A program made the position numbers and the translations under genes. The notes under the pieces are model-generated. The model saw only the letters and a program-made list of their open reading frames with translations, was not told the DNA's origin and ran no database searches. Of a stretch of DNA of 64,000 nucleotides, positions 35,712 to 48,102 are shown one piece after another. Each line of letters begins with the position of its first letter. The stretch's first letter is position 1. Origin of the DNA: Sclerotinia nivalis (Eukaryota > Ascomycota > Leotiomycetes > Helotiales > Sclerotiniaceae); assembly GCA_029531795.1 (NCBI GenBank), contig JAPEIS010000004.1, positions 2,790,001 to 2,854,000 of the forward strand, written 5' to 3'.

Positions 35712-36837
35712 ACCGCTTTACGATATGCAACAATACGAAGAAGAAATCACGAGTATACTTCGTAATTGGTCTATGTGTCCTTTGTACCACTCATCTTCAG
35801 TATTAGGCCTGTTTTGAGGCATATCCGAAGCCAGCCGCACCGCTTTATGACCTGCAACATTACAGTTTAGACGTCACGAGGGTTCTTTACCATTGGCTAT
35901 TTCAGTTTTCTGCCATCTATGAGCAGGGTCTATGAGTTATTGTGTTTGATGTAATCACATGTGAGTTAGAATCAGCCTTTTCACTGCTTCTTTTCGACGC
36001 ACGGAGGTTAGGGAACATCACACCTCATCCTCAACTTGAAGTAAGACTATCACGATTAGTTTCGAAACATAAGTTTTAAGATATGACAGGCGGGGGAGAT
36101 GAAGTTCTCCAGGGTATGTCAGAATGCTAGACGAGGCGGATTGGTAACACTCATGTGCGTACATGAGTTGAAATTTCTTCTTTCTTAAAGGTGAAGCTAT
36201 TCGCAATTTTCTGAAGTAATTTCAAACATCACTTTGGATACCTTTGCAAAAGAATTCAATTTTCTCTCAATGTAACCACCAGCTATAGATTGACCATAGG
36301 CTATCTTCATAGCCTAGTTTCCATTTATCTTCAAACTTTAATAATAATAATAAATAAGAAACTTCGGAGGACACAAGAGAAGAGCTATCTCCCACATTCA
36401 ATATCATAAATAAGACAAGAGACGAGTATAGAAATGATATCTAGGCGCTGCATTAAAAAATTTGGCAGCCAGAAGGAATAATTGGCATAAAGCGCCATTT
36501 TTCACATGAAATAAGGTCCTTGGATGCAGGAGCTCTCATCATTATTGAGAAGGGTTCCCTTTCTGCCAAACACATTGGCCCGATGAACATCCGCACCGCT
36601 TTATGACATGCAACATTTGAGAACAAACTGCAAATCTCTGCCCTACCATTGGGGCCCCTTCCCATGACCAGGAGGGCAGAATTCCTTCACTGCATGACCA
36701 TAATTCATCCCACCGCTTTATGTCGTGCAACATAACTTCATCGAAGGCAATAACCTTCTTATCTATTGTTTTGAGGTCATTTGCAGCCTATTCCATTCTA
36801 GTTGATTCTCTTTCCACCCCTTTATGACATGCAACGT
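35712..36837. repeat. Five degenerate copies of a 22-bp motif
   Basis: Copies of a motif close to ACCGCTTTATGACATGCAAC plus AT lie at 35712-35734, 35839-35860, 36595-36616, 36712-36733 and 36816-36837. Spacing is 127, 756, 117 and 104 bp. The flanks also share pieces (TTCTGCCA, CCATTGG), so the real unit is longer and about 105-130 bp. On the - strand the motif reads MLHVIKR, MLHDIKR, MLQVIKR and LLHIVKR in successive open frames. It may therefore be a decayed repetitive coding sequence or a minisatellite-like array. Confidence 0.7.
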
Positions 36838-38123
36838 AACGAAGTAAAAGCAGAATGCGTGATATCTGTTGGCTTAATCTTGAAGATGTTTAGCGCCCAT
36901 CATCCTCGAATATTAAATTTTTTTTCTTCTCACTTTTTCAACATTCCAGCATCTCCCTGAAACCACTGGCAAGCAAATTTTTATCTCATAACGGCAGAAG
37001 CTTTAATTCTTTTTGACATCCCTTTTTTTTTATACATCTTCATTGTTACTAATTCTTTTATGCATTTACAGACACTAATCTAAAATTGCCTTTGCTTTCA
37101 ATGAGTAAAAATGCCCTTCAATCTGTTGACAGATGTGCCATATGCTAATTATACACAGGTTTGATGTGGTTATCTTGAAAGTGGATCCCATGTCCCAATC
37201 ACAGATACTTGCCCTCCGAAGCGACATACCCCTTTATTTGAATACCTCCCGGTGAACTTACACTTTCATTCATGACTCGTGATAAGAAGAGTCAAAATAT
37301 TCTACTTCATTCTTTGAGCAATGAATCTATCCTTTTCTTTTGATACAACTCAACATACCAGACTTTCAATACTTCGATGCTTCGATACTTCGATACTTCA
37401 ATACATCCTCCAAAACACCTTAATTCAATCTACAATTCGCCGCCAAACATTGCCTTCATATGAGAAATTCTCGAATTTGGAATTATTGTCGACACCTTCG
37501 GAACTTTCCACCACGAAAACCAAAATAAAAGCCAAAAGCCAAAAATCCTCAATCCGTTTGCCCGCCAAGATGTTCCGGCTGTCAACATAACAGGGAATTT
37601 ACCTACTTAAACGCGCTATCCTCATAGAGCCTTGGCATACACCCTAAAAAGCAGTGGATCAATATCCTCCTCTTATGATCGGCAAACCATTCTCTGAAAG
37701 ACCCCAGATTCGAGAAACGTGGCTTCGTTTAGCTTACCGAACGCTTTGAAGCGATGCCCGGTGCGCGGCTTGGTTATTCGTGGGGCTAGAAAGCAGAAGC
37801 TGTATTGATGCTCACCCCACGAAGTGGTAGACTACACAAGTGGGATAACATGGTTTCTTAGCCTTCGGCCTTTACACTTTCGGACAGCACAAGTAATGAT
37901 CTATGCATCATTTCATCTATTAGTGCTGATCAATACATTTGTACGAACCTCTCGTTCTCGATGTACAATTGGGATTTCAGGATGGCAACTCTCTTATGGA
38001 AGAGATGTCCATATATAGCTGTACGTGGCATGATCCCTTACGTGTTTTGGAGGCGCAAGGAATTTTTTGAATTCGATATTGTGAACGCATGCGAAATAAC
38101 GAATAATAAGAGTCGAATTCAGA

Positions 38124-39635
38124 ATGGGGGAAAGTCGTGCATGGCAGCTATACGTTGCTGTTTATGTATGCTACCCTTTGGCATTTATTGGGGTTGTGCT
38201 GCGGTGTCACGCCAGGTATTTTATTCAGAAGATTATGGGGTGGGATGATTGGTTGATGCTTTTGAGTTTGGTGTGTAAACATCTCGTTTTCCATTTCAAG
38301 GTGAATAACAATAGCTAATGAGGAGTAATAATAGGTTATTTATACAACTTACACAGGTCTCGTATTAACAGGTCTACACTATGGGACCGGAAGACATCAG
38401 CAAGACCTGAAAGAAATCGATTTCCTATTGGGAATCCGGGTGAGCTCTTTCCTCATCGATGAAACCACCTCCCATCTCGAAAACTTACTAATCCTACAAA
38501 CAGTTTTGGTATCTCGGCGAATTGATCTACATCGTCTCGATGACCGCAATAAAGACTTCTATCGCCCTGTTCTACCTACGCATCCTCATCTCCCCCTGGC
38601 AGCGGCTCTCGGTAAAATGCATCATGTGGATAGTAATCATCTTCAGCTTTACGTATCTCTGCTGCGCGGTTGTACAATGCTGGCCTATTAAATTTATCTG
38701 GGAACGATTCGCTACGACTTCTTCTGTGGGAACAGGGAGTTGTTTGCCGGATGGAGTTGTACTGGGTGGAACGTATTTGCATTGTATTATCAGTGCGGGG
38801 AGTGATTTGGCCTTGGCGTTATTGCCCATTGTTATGATTTGGGGTGTGCAGATACCCATGGGACTGAGGGTCATCGTTGGGGGGATTGTGCTCTGTGGTG
38901 CTATGTAAGTACCTTTCGTTCCCCATTTCCTAATTCTCTATCGTTCATTCCCAATCATTATTTTATGGCCAACAGACTAATACCTCATTCCCCTACAGTG
39001 CCAGTACAGCAACCTTAATACGAATCAGCACTGTACCAAACATCGTAGAGAAGCAAGATTTTCTCTTTAACACTGTCTCACTTGCTGTCTGGTCAACCGT
39101 CGAACCCGGAATCGCTATCTTTGCCGCATGTCTCGCTACACTTCGACCAGTCCTTCGTACACTCTTCCCCAATCATATTCGAGCCGTAGTAATACCCAAA
39201 CCACCGGAGTTGAATATCCCCACAAACCTAGCAGGAAGAATAAAATCGTCAGATGATGTGGAATTGGGAGATAATGTGAAAATACAATCCGAGAAAAGGT
39301 CTCGAGCCTGGACAGGAGAAAGTTCGCAGACGATTGATATCCATTTGGATAACGGGGACGATAATAAAGCGAGGAGAGATACGCCAATGACTTTCTATGA
39401 GGAGACTTCAAGAAATAGTTCAAGATCTGAGGGGTTAGATAATGAAACGGGGATTTCTACGCATACTTCTCTAGGACCATGTCAACGTCTTCCACCATTG
39501 GTCTTTACGCCAAGATCTCTCTCGCCGAGGATGGATTCGCCGTCAACGCTTTCGCCTTCGCATGTCGGGTTTTGTATGAGAGAGAGCCAGTATATCAGGA
39601 ATTCGAAGGTGTTTGAACCTACTTCACCTTTGTGA
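38124..39635 (+). CDS. SAT4/Pth11-like rhodopsin-fold integral membrane protein
   Basis: Exons 38124-38274, 38357-38439, 38504-38904 and 38999-39635 encode 423 residues; introns are 82, 64 and 94 nt. The start (ATG at 38124) leads directly into TM1. Family signatures follow: DDWLMLLSL after TM2, LHYGTGRHQQDL, FWYLGELIYIVSMTAIKTSIALFYLR, a WP-K-I/F region (CWPIKFIW), and the late TM7 motif FNTVSLAVWSTVEPGIAIFAACLATLRPVL. About seven hydrophobic segments are present. The C-terminal 140 residues are polar and rich in S, T and P, a probable cytoplasmic phosphorylated tail. Relatives are fungal GPCR-like proteins, some linked to surface recognition during plant infection, but this member lacks an N-terminal CFEM domain. 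The first intron donor could be GTAAAC (used here) or a nearby GTGTGT; only the former keeps frame. Confidence 0.87.
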
Positions 39636-41979
39636 AGCTGTTTCGAACCTATGAAGGCCAAGTCGAGTGATAAGAGGTTATAGTGGTTTCCTCGTGCTTA
39701 AATGACCACACGATTCAAATTGGAGTCGTTCGGATGAATTAATATTTCATTTCTGGATATCTAAGATAGCATGGAACAACGCATGAGCCTCGATCAATCG
39801 AGACATACCCAGATACTATACGGGAGGGCTGCACAGCAGATGACCTGGCATATCTTGAGGGGCATGTCTTGAGGGTCAACTCAATATAGTACAACAACGA
39901 CCGTTGGGGGGCTCGAAGATCATATGACGATGCGAGCCTCGGCATGATAGCATACTTGGAAGTCCATTCTTCCATATATTCCGTTAAAGAAAGAAATGGG
40001 ATGAACGGGCAGGGGGATCAATCGCATAATGGGATTCTTATAAAATCTTGTCAGGTGGACGAAAGACAAGAATGACGAGTGGGGTTTGTGGAAAGCCCTG
40101 TCAAATTCAGGGTAGGAGGATAAACGTTAAAGTTCGAAATACCCCTTAAAATTTAATAATACTGGTACATGTTATAATGAGATGGGAAGACCGAGGTCAA
40201 AGTACAAAAGAGCTTATCGGTACATCTCCATACATATAAGGTTTTGTAGTGGAATGTAAAGTAGAATGAAGTAATCAATACAACAAATATCCCGCAATCA
40301 TACCCGATTTGTGCGTACCAAATAGCTGGGCAACCACATAGAAAAACACTCGCGTTTTCCTAACCTCTTCATTTTTATAAGCTGGAGGAAGATGGACCAG
40401 TAGTTTTTTTTTTACCTGGATCTCTGTTATGCTTTCAATTGGTATTCTCAAGCCAAGACCTTCTCTCATCACTCCACACCATGCCACCTTCTTGTGAAGA
40501 ATGTACAACTCGTATGCGAAACGAAAACATAGATAGGTATAATTAACATTTCCAAAATGGGAGATCAGGGAGAGATAACACCAACACGCTTTGATAACCT
40601 TGGGGAAAGATAATAGTACTTCTTTTTGGACTTTTTTCAATCTTGCAAACAAATTTAATGACACCAATTGAAGTACTTCCAATATCAGTCTTCATGGGTG
40701 CATATGATTATAACCATCATTGGCATGTATGGGATGATAAACATTCGGACGACCAAGGAGGGTTGCATCCATAGCATGGCATGCTGGTATACATACCTGC
40801 CTTATGTGTGATGACTCTGGTAACAATACTCTGTATTGATATATGAAATTGGGCATAATTTTTGCTGTTGGAGTACTGGGGAGCTTTGTGGAGAACCTTG
40901 AACAATGGGGATGTCAAATAGACAAGATGAAGGGATAGAAGACTAGTCAGATAATGTTTACTAGTGTCGGAAAAACCTTCCTTCAAGCTCCGACCTCCGA
41001 CCGGAGAATTGCTGAAAATTGAACAACCTCAGACATAATTAACTATAACAATAAGATACCTGCATGACTCCATCTCACTTCAGATATCATATCACTGTGT
41101 GTTTTGATGTGCTTCTGGAAGATAATATAGCTTGCTTTACCAAATATCATGCCTTTTCAAGGATAAGGGATCAAAGGGATGATTTCAAAAGCTAAAGGAG
41201 GACAAGACTCAACACCTGTACGCGGTGTCCTCTACGAACCTCCAGCTCTTTTATTTAATTATTAGAGTCTACAGAGCTAAGTTTAAGTCATTTAATAGAA
41301 TCATAGTGATTGGAAGAGGAAGAGGCACCCGATCGCAATGTTTTTTGCCTCCGAGTTGGCTGATGGCAAAGACCAGATCTCGGTTTTTTGACAGTCGCAT
41401 TATCGGATTGTGCTTTCTACAACACTACTTTTATTACGAAACAAAGAACAACACCATCATCTACGACAATATACCACAAAATCATCTCCAAGATCCCTCT
41501 AAGGCATCGAACACGATTTATCAAATTCGGTTTTAAAATTCAGGCCTTACCTCCTTCGATTCGAATCAAAACAACAACAATTCATATACTTGGAGGAGCT
41601 ACGTGGAACGACCCGAGCTAATAACATATCTGCCATAGAATTCGGTGGAGGATATACTACATACAGGATTGGGGCACCTTGTAGAATCAATATCCCCATA
41701 GTTTGGAGGGTTCTATGAAGTCGATATTAAGCAAGGCATAACCGCTGGGAAGTTACAAACAGGACAAAGAGTTGATGTGAAGGAAGGTTGTTTGGATTTG
41801 ATTGATAGAGGGATCGGATTTGGAAAATTATGAGTATAATGCTTTGATTGGTATTTTTATCTTTATATGCAATACCGTATAGAGATCGGGCTTTGCTCCT
41901 CAATATTAGTTTTCACTTCCTCCATCAAAAATATATACAAACCTGTATGCTATTTAGATAGCACTACCCATAGCCATCT

Positions 41980-42005
41980 GTTAAGAGCTCAATTGAGCTC
42001 TTAAC
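41980..42005. repeat. Perfect 26-bp palindrome
   Basis: The half-site GTTAAGAGCTCAA (41980-41992) is followed without spacer by its exact reverse complement. A perfect 26-bp palindrome is rare by chance and could be a dimeric transcription-factor site or a cruciform-forming sequence. The (AATC)n microsatellite begins 40 bp downstream. Confidence 0.85.
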
Positions 42006-42044
42006 CGTCCTAGATAGTCTTTGACTCAGTGTGGACGTTAATTA

Positions 42045-42066
42045 AATCAATCAATCAATCAATCAA
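42045..42066. repeat. (AATC)n microsatellite
   Basis: Five to six tandem AATC units follow the 26-bp palindrome. This is a simple sequence repeat without a coding context. Confidence 0.85.
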
Positions 42067-43605
42067 AAGCTAAAACGAGTGTTTGTTAGTACTTGATTCC
42101 AACCACAGATGGTGAGGTGTACCAATGATAACTCCCTCTAGTTAGAGGACGAAACGGTGAATATTTGGTGCTTTCTGCTTTGTCCAGAAGAAAGAACGGC
42201 TTGATCATTGTTACCACAAAAGCTAAACATCCAGCAAGATCTCGATGATGCGATAATGGCATTATCCTCTTCGAGGTATCTCCAGGTGATATCTACGTGA
42301 TTTATCCTACCCTCAAATGGCAATATTATAATAGGCTCCCAGAAATACTTCAATTTAAAGCATCAATCACTTGGTGACACGGTGTAAGAAGTATCGTCCA
42401 TCCTTGCGGTCAACGCAAGACTCTTGTCCCATCACCTTCACCAAATGTCGAATGTTTTCGCTGTCAGAATGCAAACCTTTGGCGAATCACCATGTCAATA
42501 TCCAAGGGTCATGCCCCGTTCTGTTCAAATAAAAGTCTTATTTGATTCATCTCACTCTGCTGTTTAAAAAATCCAAAAGCCATTTAGTATCTCGAATTTA
42601 GTTGCTGTTGAGGGATTTCGTCATTCGGTCGTAGGATTCGACCATAGAATGAATATTTTCTTAGGAAAAGTCTCTTATCGAAAAATCTAAGTTTTTTTTT
42701 TCACTTTGAGATAGATCTTTCCTTCAATAAAATAACCGGCTACGACTCTACATCAGCGAATTTGGAGTGCGCTTGCCTGTTGATTTGGTCGCTCTCTCTT
42801 CATCAAAAATAACCACCCTCGGGAAATTCCAGCCTGTTTCAAACATCATCTTTACCGTGGAAAGTTTTATCAGAAATATGCAGCGGCCTCGGAGGGTAGA
42901 GTGAATCCTCCTTGTTGATTGTGTGAACGGAACTCTTTTTGAGTCAGCTGCCTTCTTTAAATAAGGAAAATTTGATAGAGGATTTGTGGAGCGCCAATTT
43001 GGAATGTCACCAACGCCTCTATACTTTCACGTCCTGGCGAAGAAATAACTTCAGTCGCTATCTCCTAATACCAAAAACAGTATTCGAAAGAGACTTTACC
43101 GCTGGCCGGCTTGACATCTTAGATTCCTTATCATTATCAATAATCCTTGAAACTTGAACGGAAAATACCAGAAGCCAACCTGGAGATCATTGGCAGCGCA
43201 ATAACAAAATCTTTGTCTTTGTCGGCATCGTACTTTCACACCCGAAATCTTTACCGAAAATTCCTCATCTCATCTGACCTCGTCGAGCAAAATTGTTTGC
43301 CGATTTCGGTCTTCCCTTGATACCCAGACGCAAATCTAGACTACTGTGCTGTTGGGAAGTGGGCCAAGATCTTGAATAGCTTCTCCAGCAAGTTTTCGCA
43401 GACTTTTCTGTTCAACTTTCTTCCATCAGTTCAATCTCTTCAAATTTGTCTAACCATCCCAAAGAACGTCCAGCAGGATACCTACTCTACAATACTGAGA
43501 GCAACGAAGTACAAGAAAAGACGCCTCGACTTTCCAATATAACCCTTCACACCCCATCAGTATAGGATTCGCCCTTTTCGAAGAAGCAAGTACGACAGTC
43601 GCTGA

Positions 43606-45958
43606 ATGCCGACAGCAATGGCAGGAGCTTTCGATATTGAAAAGAACCTCACGGTCTATCTTCCTCAGGAACGAATCCGTCATGAACATCCGAGACTAAT
43701 CGATGCCAACGCCCATCATCTCAATACATGCTCCTCCGCCTACGACTCGACTGCCAAAGAATGCGATCTCGAAGCAAGAGGATTACAAGTTATGACCGAC
43801 CACGACGCAAATGCTCGACCTTCACATTTTTCAAACTGGGCCCAGGAATGGGCTTTTGTATTTACAGTCATGCTGGCGTCATCATCCACAACCGTCATCC
43901 AAGGTGTTATCCTTATCATGACCAACACAATTGGCAAAGATCTCAAGGCGACGGACTCGCAGGTGACTTGGATAGCAGCTGCAGTAGGGTAATTTTCCAC
44001 CTAAATCTATCATTCTCTAAGGTGGTTCAAACCCTGGGATGCTGACAATAAAGTAGGCTTGGTAGTGGTTCATTTATGCTGTTTTTCGGTAAAGTAGCCG
44101 ATGAGCTCGGTCGAAAGATACAACTACTTATTGGATTGCTATTCATGAGTGCCTTTTCTCTCGTCGCAGCCTGGAGTCCAGGTCCAATCGAACTAATCGT
44201 CATCTGCGGTTTTCTTGGATTATGCACTGCAGCAATTGCTCCCCCAGCCCTTGGTATCCTTTTCGCTGCTTATTCAGAAGGTCGTCGAAGAAATATGGCA
44301 TGTGGGGCATTGGGGACTGGCAATCCGGTTGGCTTCATTCTGGGGAGTGTTTCATCAGGTCTCGCCGTCAAATACTATGGATGGAGAGCAAGTTTCGTCG
44401 TCATGGCCATCTTCTTCTTTCTTATGGTTATACTTGCTTTCTGGACGGTGCCAGTAATTGCAAGATCAGGGAACAGAGCAGAAGCAATTCGAAGATTTGA
44501 TTATGCTGGTTCCCTATTCATTGTTTTAGCTGTGGCTCTAATATCCGCAGGATTGACGTAAGTATTCGATCATAAATGATGTCCCCCGCGACTACCACTA
44601 ATCAATCCACAGAGAAGGACCTCAAAGCGGCTGGTTATCAGTTCATGTTGTTCTTTTGCTTATATTCGGCGTTTTCTTTATCCTCGGCTTCATCACCTGG
44701 GAATACTTCTACGAAAATCCTCTCCTCGATCTATCCGTCTGGCGCAATGGCAATTTTACTCTTTGTGTAATCTGTATGGCGTTCGGATACATGTCTTTCA
44801 TCACAAACGAATTCTGGATTGCATTATACATGCAAGATGTACAACATTATACGCCCCTACAAATTGCTGCTCGTATGTTGCCTCAAGCGGTAGCAGGAGT
44901 GTTTTGGAGTTTCTTGGGTCAATGGCTTGTGCAAAAGGTACATGGTACCATAGTCATGGGTATTGGCTCTGCAATGTATCTTGCGGGTGCAATTTTGTTA
45001 CTTTTCATTAAAGAAGATACATCATATTGGATGTTTCTATTTCCAGCGCTTGTAATCACAGTTATTGGTGCTGATTTCCAATTCATCGTCGCAAATGTAA
45101 GTCTTACCACTCTCCTCCGCCCACCGACCACCGTCCTTGTCCCTATCCTCCCGTCTAGTCCGCCCACGTCCATCAATGTAACCTAACAAAACGCAGCTCT
45201 ATGCAAATAAGCAGATGCCAACTCAAGCCTCCCTCGGTGTCGGAATTATTCAAACAGCTTACAGACTCTCTATATCTATCGGTCTAGCTATTACATCTGC
45301 CGTATTTAGCACCGCCACTTCCACCAAAGTCAGTATAAAAGATCCAACTATCCTATATCGACGCGTCTATATCTGCTCCGTCATATTCGCCGCCATTGGT
45401 CTTTCTAGCGTCCCATTTATGCGTATCAAAACACGCACAAAAGACAATACACCCTCACGTACTCGCCCAACAACCATGACATCTGAAATTAACAGTAGTA
45501 TGATTGTAAACCGACCTTCCTCTCAATTACACCATGACAGCCTGTTTCGTCAGCTCAATCTCCATCGTAGCAATCCTCTTAACATCAACGAGCGAGTCCA
45601 CCGCGAACACCGCGAGGAAGTCCATAATGCTCAACGCTACGATCCTGGTCTTCCCAGAGCTATGACTATGAATGATATTGCACAAGGCCTTCTACGTCTT
45701 CCAAGATGGAGCTGGGAAAACCGACCCCGAGCTGCCTTTTGGAGGAATCGTAGGGGTAGTCAATGTCATTGGGAGAGTAGCAGTGGTGATATGTTTGAGG
45801 TTTGCAAGAAGTGTAAGGAGGAGCGAAAGATTAAGGATGAGGATGGGTGGGAGGAGATTGGGGATAAGGTGGAGGGTGGTGTTGTGGAGGGGAAAAGAGG
45901 TAGGGGTATGAGGGTTATGGATGTGGAGGTTAAGGATGAGAGGAGATTTACTGTTTAG
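43606..45958 (+). CDS. MFS transporter, DHA2-like (14 TM)
   Basis: Exons 43606-43988, 44057-44557, 44613-45096 and 45197-45958 encode 709 residues; introns are 68, 55 and 100 nt. The N-terminal 80 residues are polar. TM2-TM3 carry FFGKVADELGRKIQLLIG, the MFS motif A region (GxxxDxxGRK type). GTGNPVGFILGSVSSGLAVKYYGWR is the motif C and antiporter-like stretch. Later segments include QSGWLSVH, TWEYFYENPLLDLSVWRN and NEFWIALYMQDV, typical of DHA2-type fungal exporters and of Atr1/Amf1-like proteins. The C-terminal 190 residues are unusually long, cytoplasmic, and change from basic to strongly charged E/K/G-rich sequence. Likely a plasma membrane exporter; substrate not predictable. No biosynthetic cluster genes are adjacent. 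ATG 43618 is an alternative start. Confidence 0.87.
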
Positions 45959-47671
45959 GGTGTGCATGCGAGGGCTGTTGATGATGGTACCGATGGATAA
46001 ATTTGGGGATACCCATTTTGCTTTTTCTCGGTTCTTCGATTTCGATCTGGACAGTTTGCTTGCTTTCATCGTCAAATTTTATCATCAACAATTGCATTTT
46101 GCTTCAGAATTTCGGTTGAAGTTTCTTGGAATGGATGCATTCGAATGCTATGGATTGAAGGAACGAACAAACTGCGCAGATACGGCCTTGGGATAAAGAT
46201 TATGGCCAATGACCATTGACCATTGAGGAAAAATAATAAAATGAATGGATGGATGGATCATGATAAAAACATTACACTATAGATACAAAGCAATACAGTA
46301 GATAGAGCGAGAAAAGATGTGTATTGCAAGTTCGGAGAGTAGATAGTTAGATAAAAATAGATAGAATACAATAGGATGCTTTTTATACAAGGCTTACAAG
46401 GCTTTCATCTTCATCGTCGGAATGAGTTTCGAATGAAAAGCATGGGTAAGGTCGTTAGACATTTGGGATTTATGAAAGACTCATCGGGAGTATGAATATA
46501 AATACAGGTTACCGCGATCACAGCACATATGATGTTGCGGAAGCTCACCAGAAGGATTTCTACAGTACCTGAGAACTTAAAGTATTACCAAGGCGGATTT
46601 TACAAGTTTGATGAGAGACGGTGATTGTATAGTATATAATCTCTACTTGTTACCGTACTAATCAGGAGGCCGGTAACGTGATCCAAGAAGGTCTATAAAA
46701 CCTCTTCGATTCAATCTAGTTTAGAATAAAATGTACAACATCAATTTCTTCAATCCTGTATCCATTTCCATCGTGTTTACTCTACTATATCACACTTTCT
46801 ACATTAGTCCCTCGTTATTTCAATATTTTAAGAAAATCATCTCTAGATATCTTCACCTTATGAAAAGTCTCTCTAAATCATCGATGGATTCCTATGTATT
46901 AATTTACATTCATTTGATCTGTAATTTGCTTGTTTATTTCGCTTTAGATTCAGATAGAATTAACTGAGAGTACTTCAATTTGAAGAAAATAGATTATAGT
47001 AAAGAAGAGTTTTTCATCATATAGTATTTTAAAATATCTACTCCAATATTCCTTCTTCAAAATCAAATCACTACGTGATTGCCTTATCCTTTGAGAAAAT
47101 TAATTCTCTATCTATTCATTCGAGGATGAATTTCTTTCAATTTTCTTACTTGGAGTACTATTTCATTAACTCTGATCAGATACTCTTCCGGTGTCTAGTA
47201 TTTTATTTTCTTTAATATTAGAAAGCAAGATGGTTTTGAGGTTTTTCTTTTGAGAGGAATAGATGAGTATATATATATATAAAATAATGTTTGCGATTTG
47301 GATATTATAATATCTAGACTAATATTTCTTCTTTATTGATATTATAGTAGTAAGATAATATCTCATTTCTATCAAGAAAGAAGATTATATATCTACTTCT
47401 TCATCTCTAAAATGAGTACCTAGCTTTAGATCCTCCATTTGACTTCCGCTCATCAACCCATTCTCATCCCTTCCCACCCAACAACTATTTTCTGATTCCT
47501 CCCCCATAAAAGAAATTCTCTAACCACTCGTCTCATGACTTTCATCTCTCGCTTATTATACCACAGCTCTCCTATTTTGCCTCTCAACTCCTATCTCTAC
47601 TCCTATTGCAAATTTCTCTTCTCGTTTTGTTTCTATACTCTTAAATCCATTCTCTCTCTTAATTTACTCAG

Positions 47672-47695
47672 AAAAAAAAAAAAAAAAAAAAAAAA
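47672..47695. repeat. Poly-A tract of 24 bases
   Basis: An uninterrupted run of 24 adenines follows AATTTACTCAG. No retroelement remnant or target-site duplication is visible around it, so it is listed only as a simple repeat. Confidence 0.9.
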
Positions 47696-48066
47696 GGAAG
47701 TCAATAAACAAAAAACTTCTATCCAATTAATTCTGCAAGACAAGAATAGATAAATATAAATATATCAGTAGTAGTACACATGCATGCTATCCTACAGGAA
47801 AACCATCTCAAAAGATATTGCACGCGTTAAATCGCAAATCTACAAGGTAAAATTCTCATCTCCCGCAGATTGAGGCCACTAGAATAATGCAACAAGTAGT
47901 CTACAACATGTCTTATCACACCCCAACCCTAGAGTCAACCGCCTCCTCAGCTCATACCCCCACCCCTTCACAACCATATACCACATCACCCTATGCATAA
48001 ACCATAATAAAAAAAGAGTGGACATATCTAAAGTATAGTATATTTTCATCTCTCAAGAATCCTCCC

Positions 48067-48102
48067 GATTATCCTGTCGAGAATCCTGTCGAGAATCCTG
48101 TC
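48067..48102. repeat. Three 12-bp tandem units
   Basis: GATTATCCTGTC is followed by two identical copies of GAGAATCCTGTC. This is a short direct repeat without a recognised role. Confidence 0.85.

Larger units (their letters stand above)
32350..38123. other. Gene-poor 5.8-kb region with repeats and coding-like debris
   Basis: No intact gene is recognised. The - strand between about 33400 and 34100 has several protein-like frames, for example YCDGTLTFSWYKKH followed by a hydrophobic segment, and FTIVKWTFGNTNHLPVI. They do not join into one product, and a 34-bp tandem duplication lies among them. A cluster of degenerate repeats occupies 35.7-36.8 kb. TTTTTTCTTCT and ATAATAATAA tracts are frequent from 36.3 kb on. 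The segment 37320-38120 with short TTCGATAC repeats is probably the leader and promoter of the next gene. Confidence 0.5.
39636..43605. other. 4-kb intergenic region with a palindrome and microsatellite
   Basis: No gene is recognised. The region includes a 26-bp palindrome at 41980-42005 and a (AATC)n microsatellite at about 42045-42065. A - strand frame at 40275-40682 looks weakly protein-like (ending in KSGMIAGYLLY), but it starts at a TTG and has no known motif. The segment 42950-43605 is CT- and CAA-rich and probably includes the promoter and leader of the MFS gene. Confidence 0.45.

Noticed and set aside
35712..36837. CRISPR-like array
   Set aside because: Repeats are degenerate, spacers vary from about 80 to 730 bp and the genome is eukaryotic.
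40275..40682. 135-codon - strand frame
   Set aside because: It begins at a TTG, has no recognised motif and no flanking exons; kept only as a remark in the intergenic entry.
47672..47695. Poly-A run as a possible retroposon tail
   Set aside because: There is no coding remnant upstream and no flanking target-site duplication is visible.
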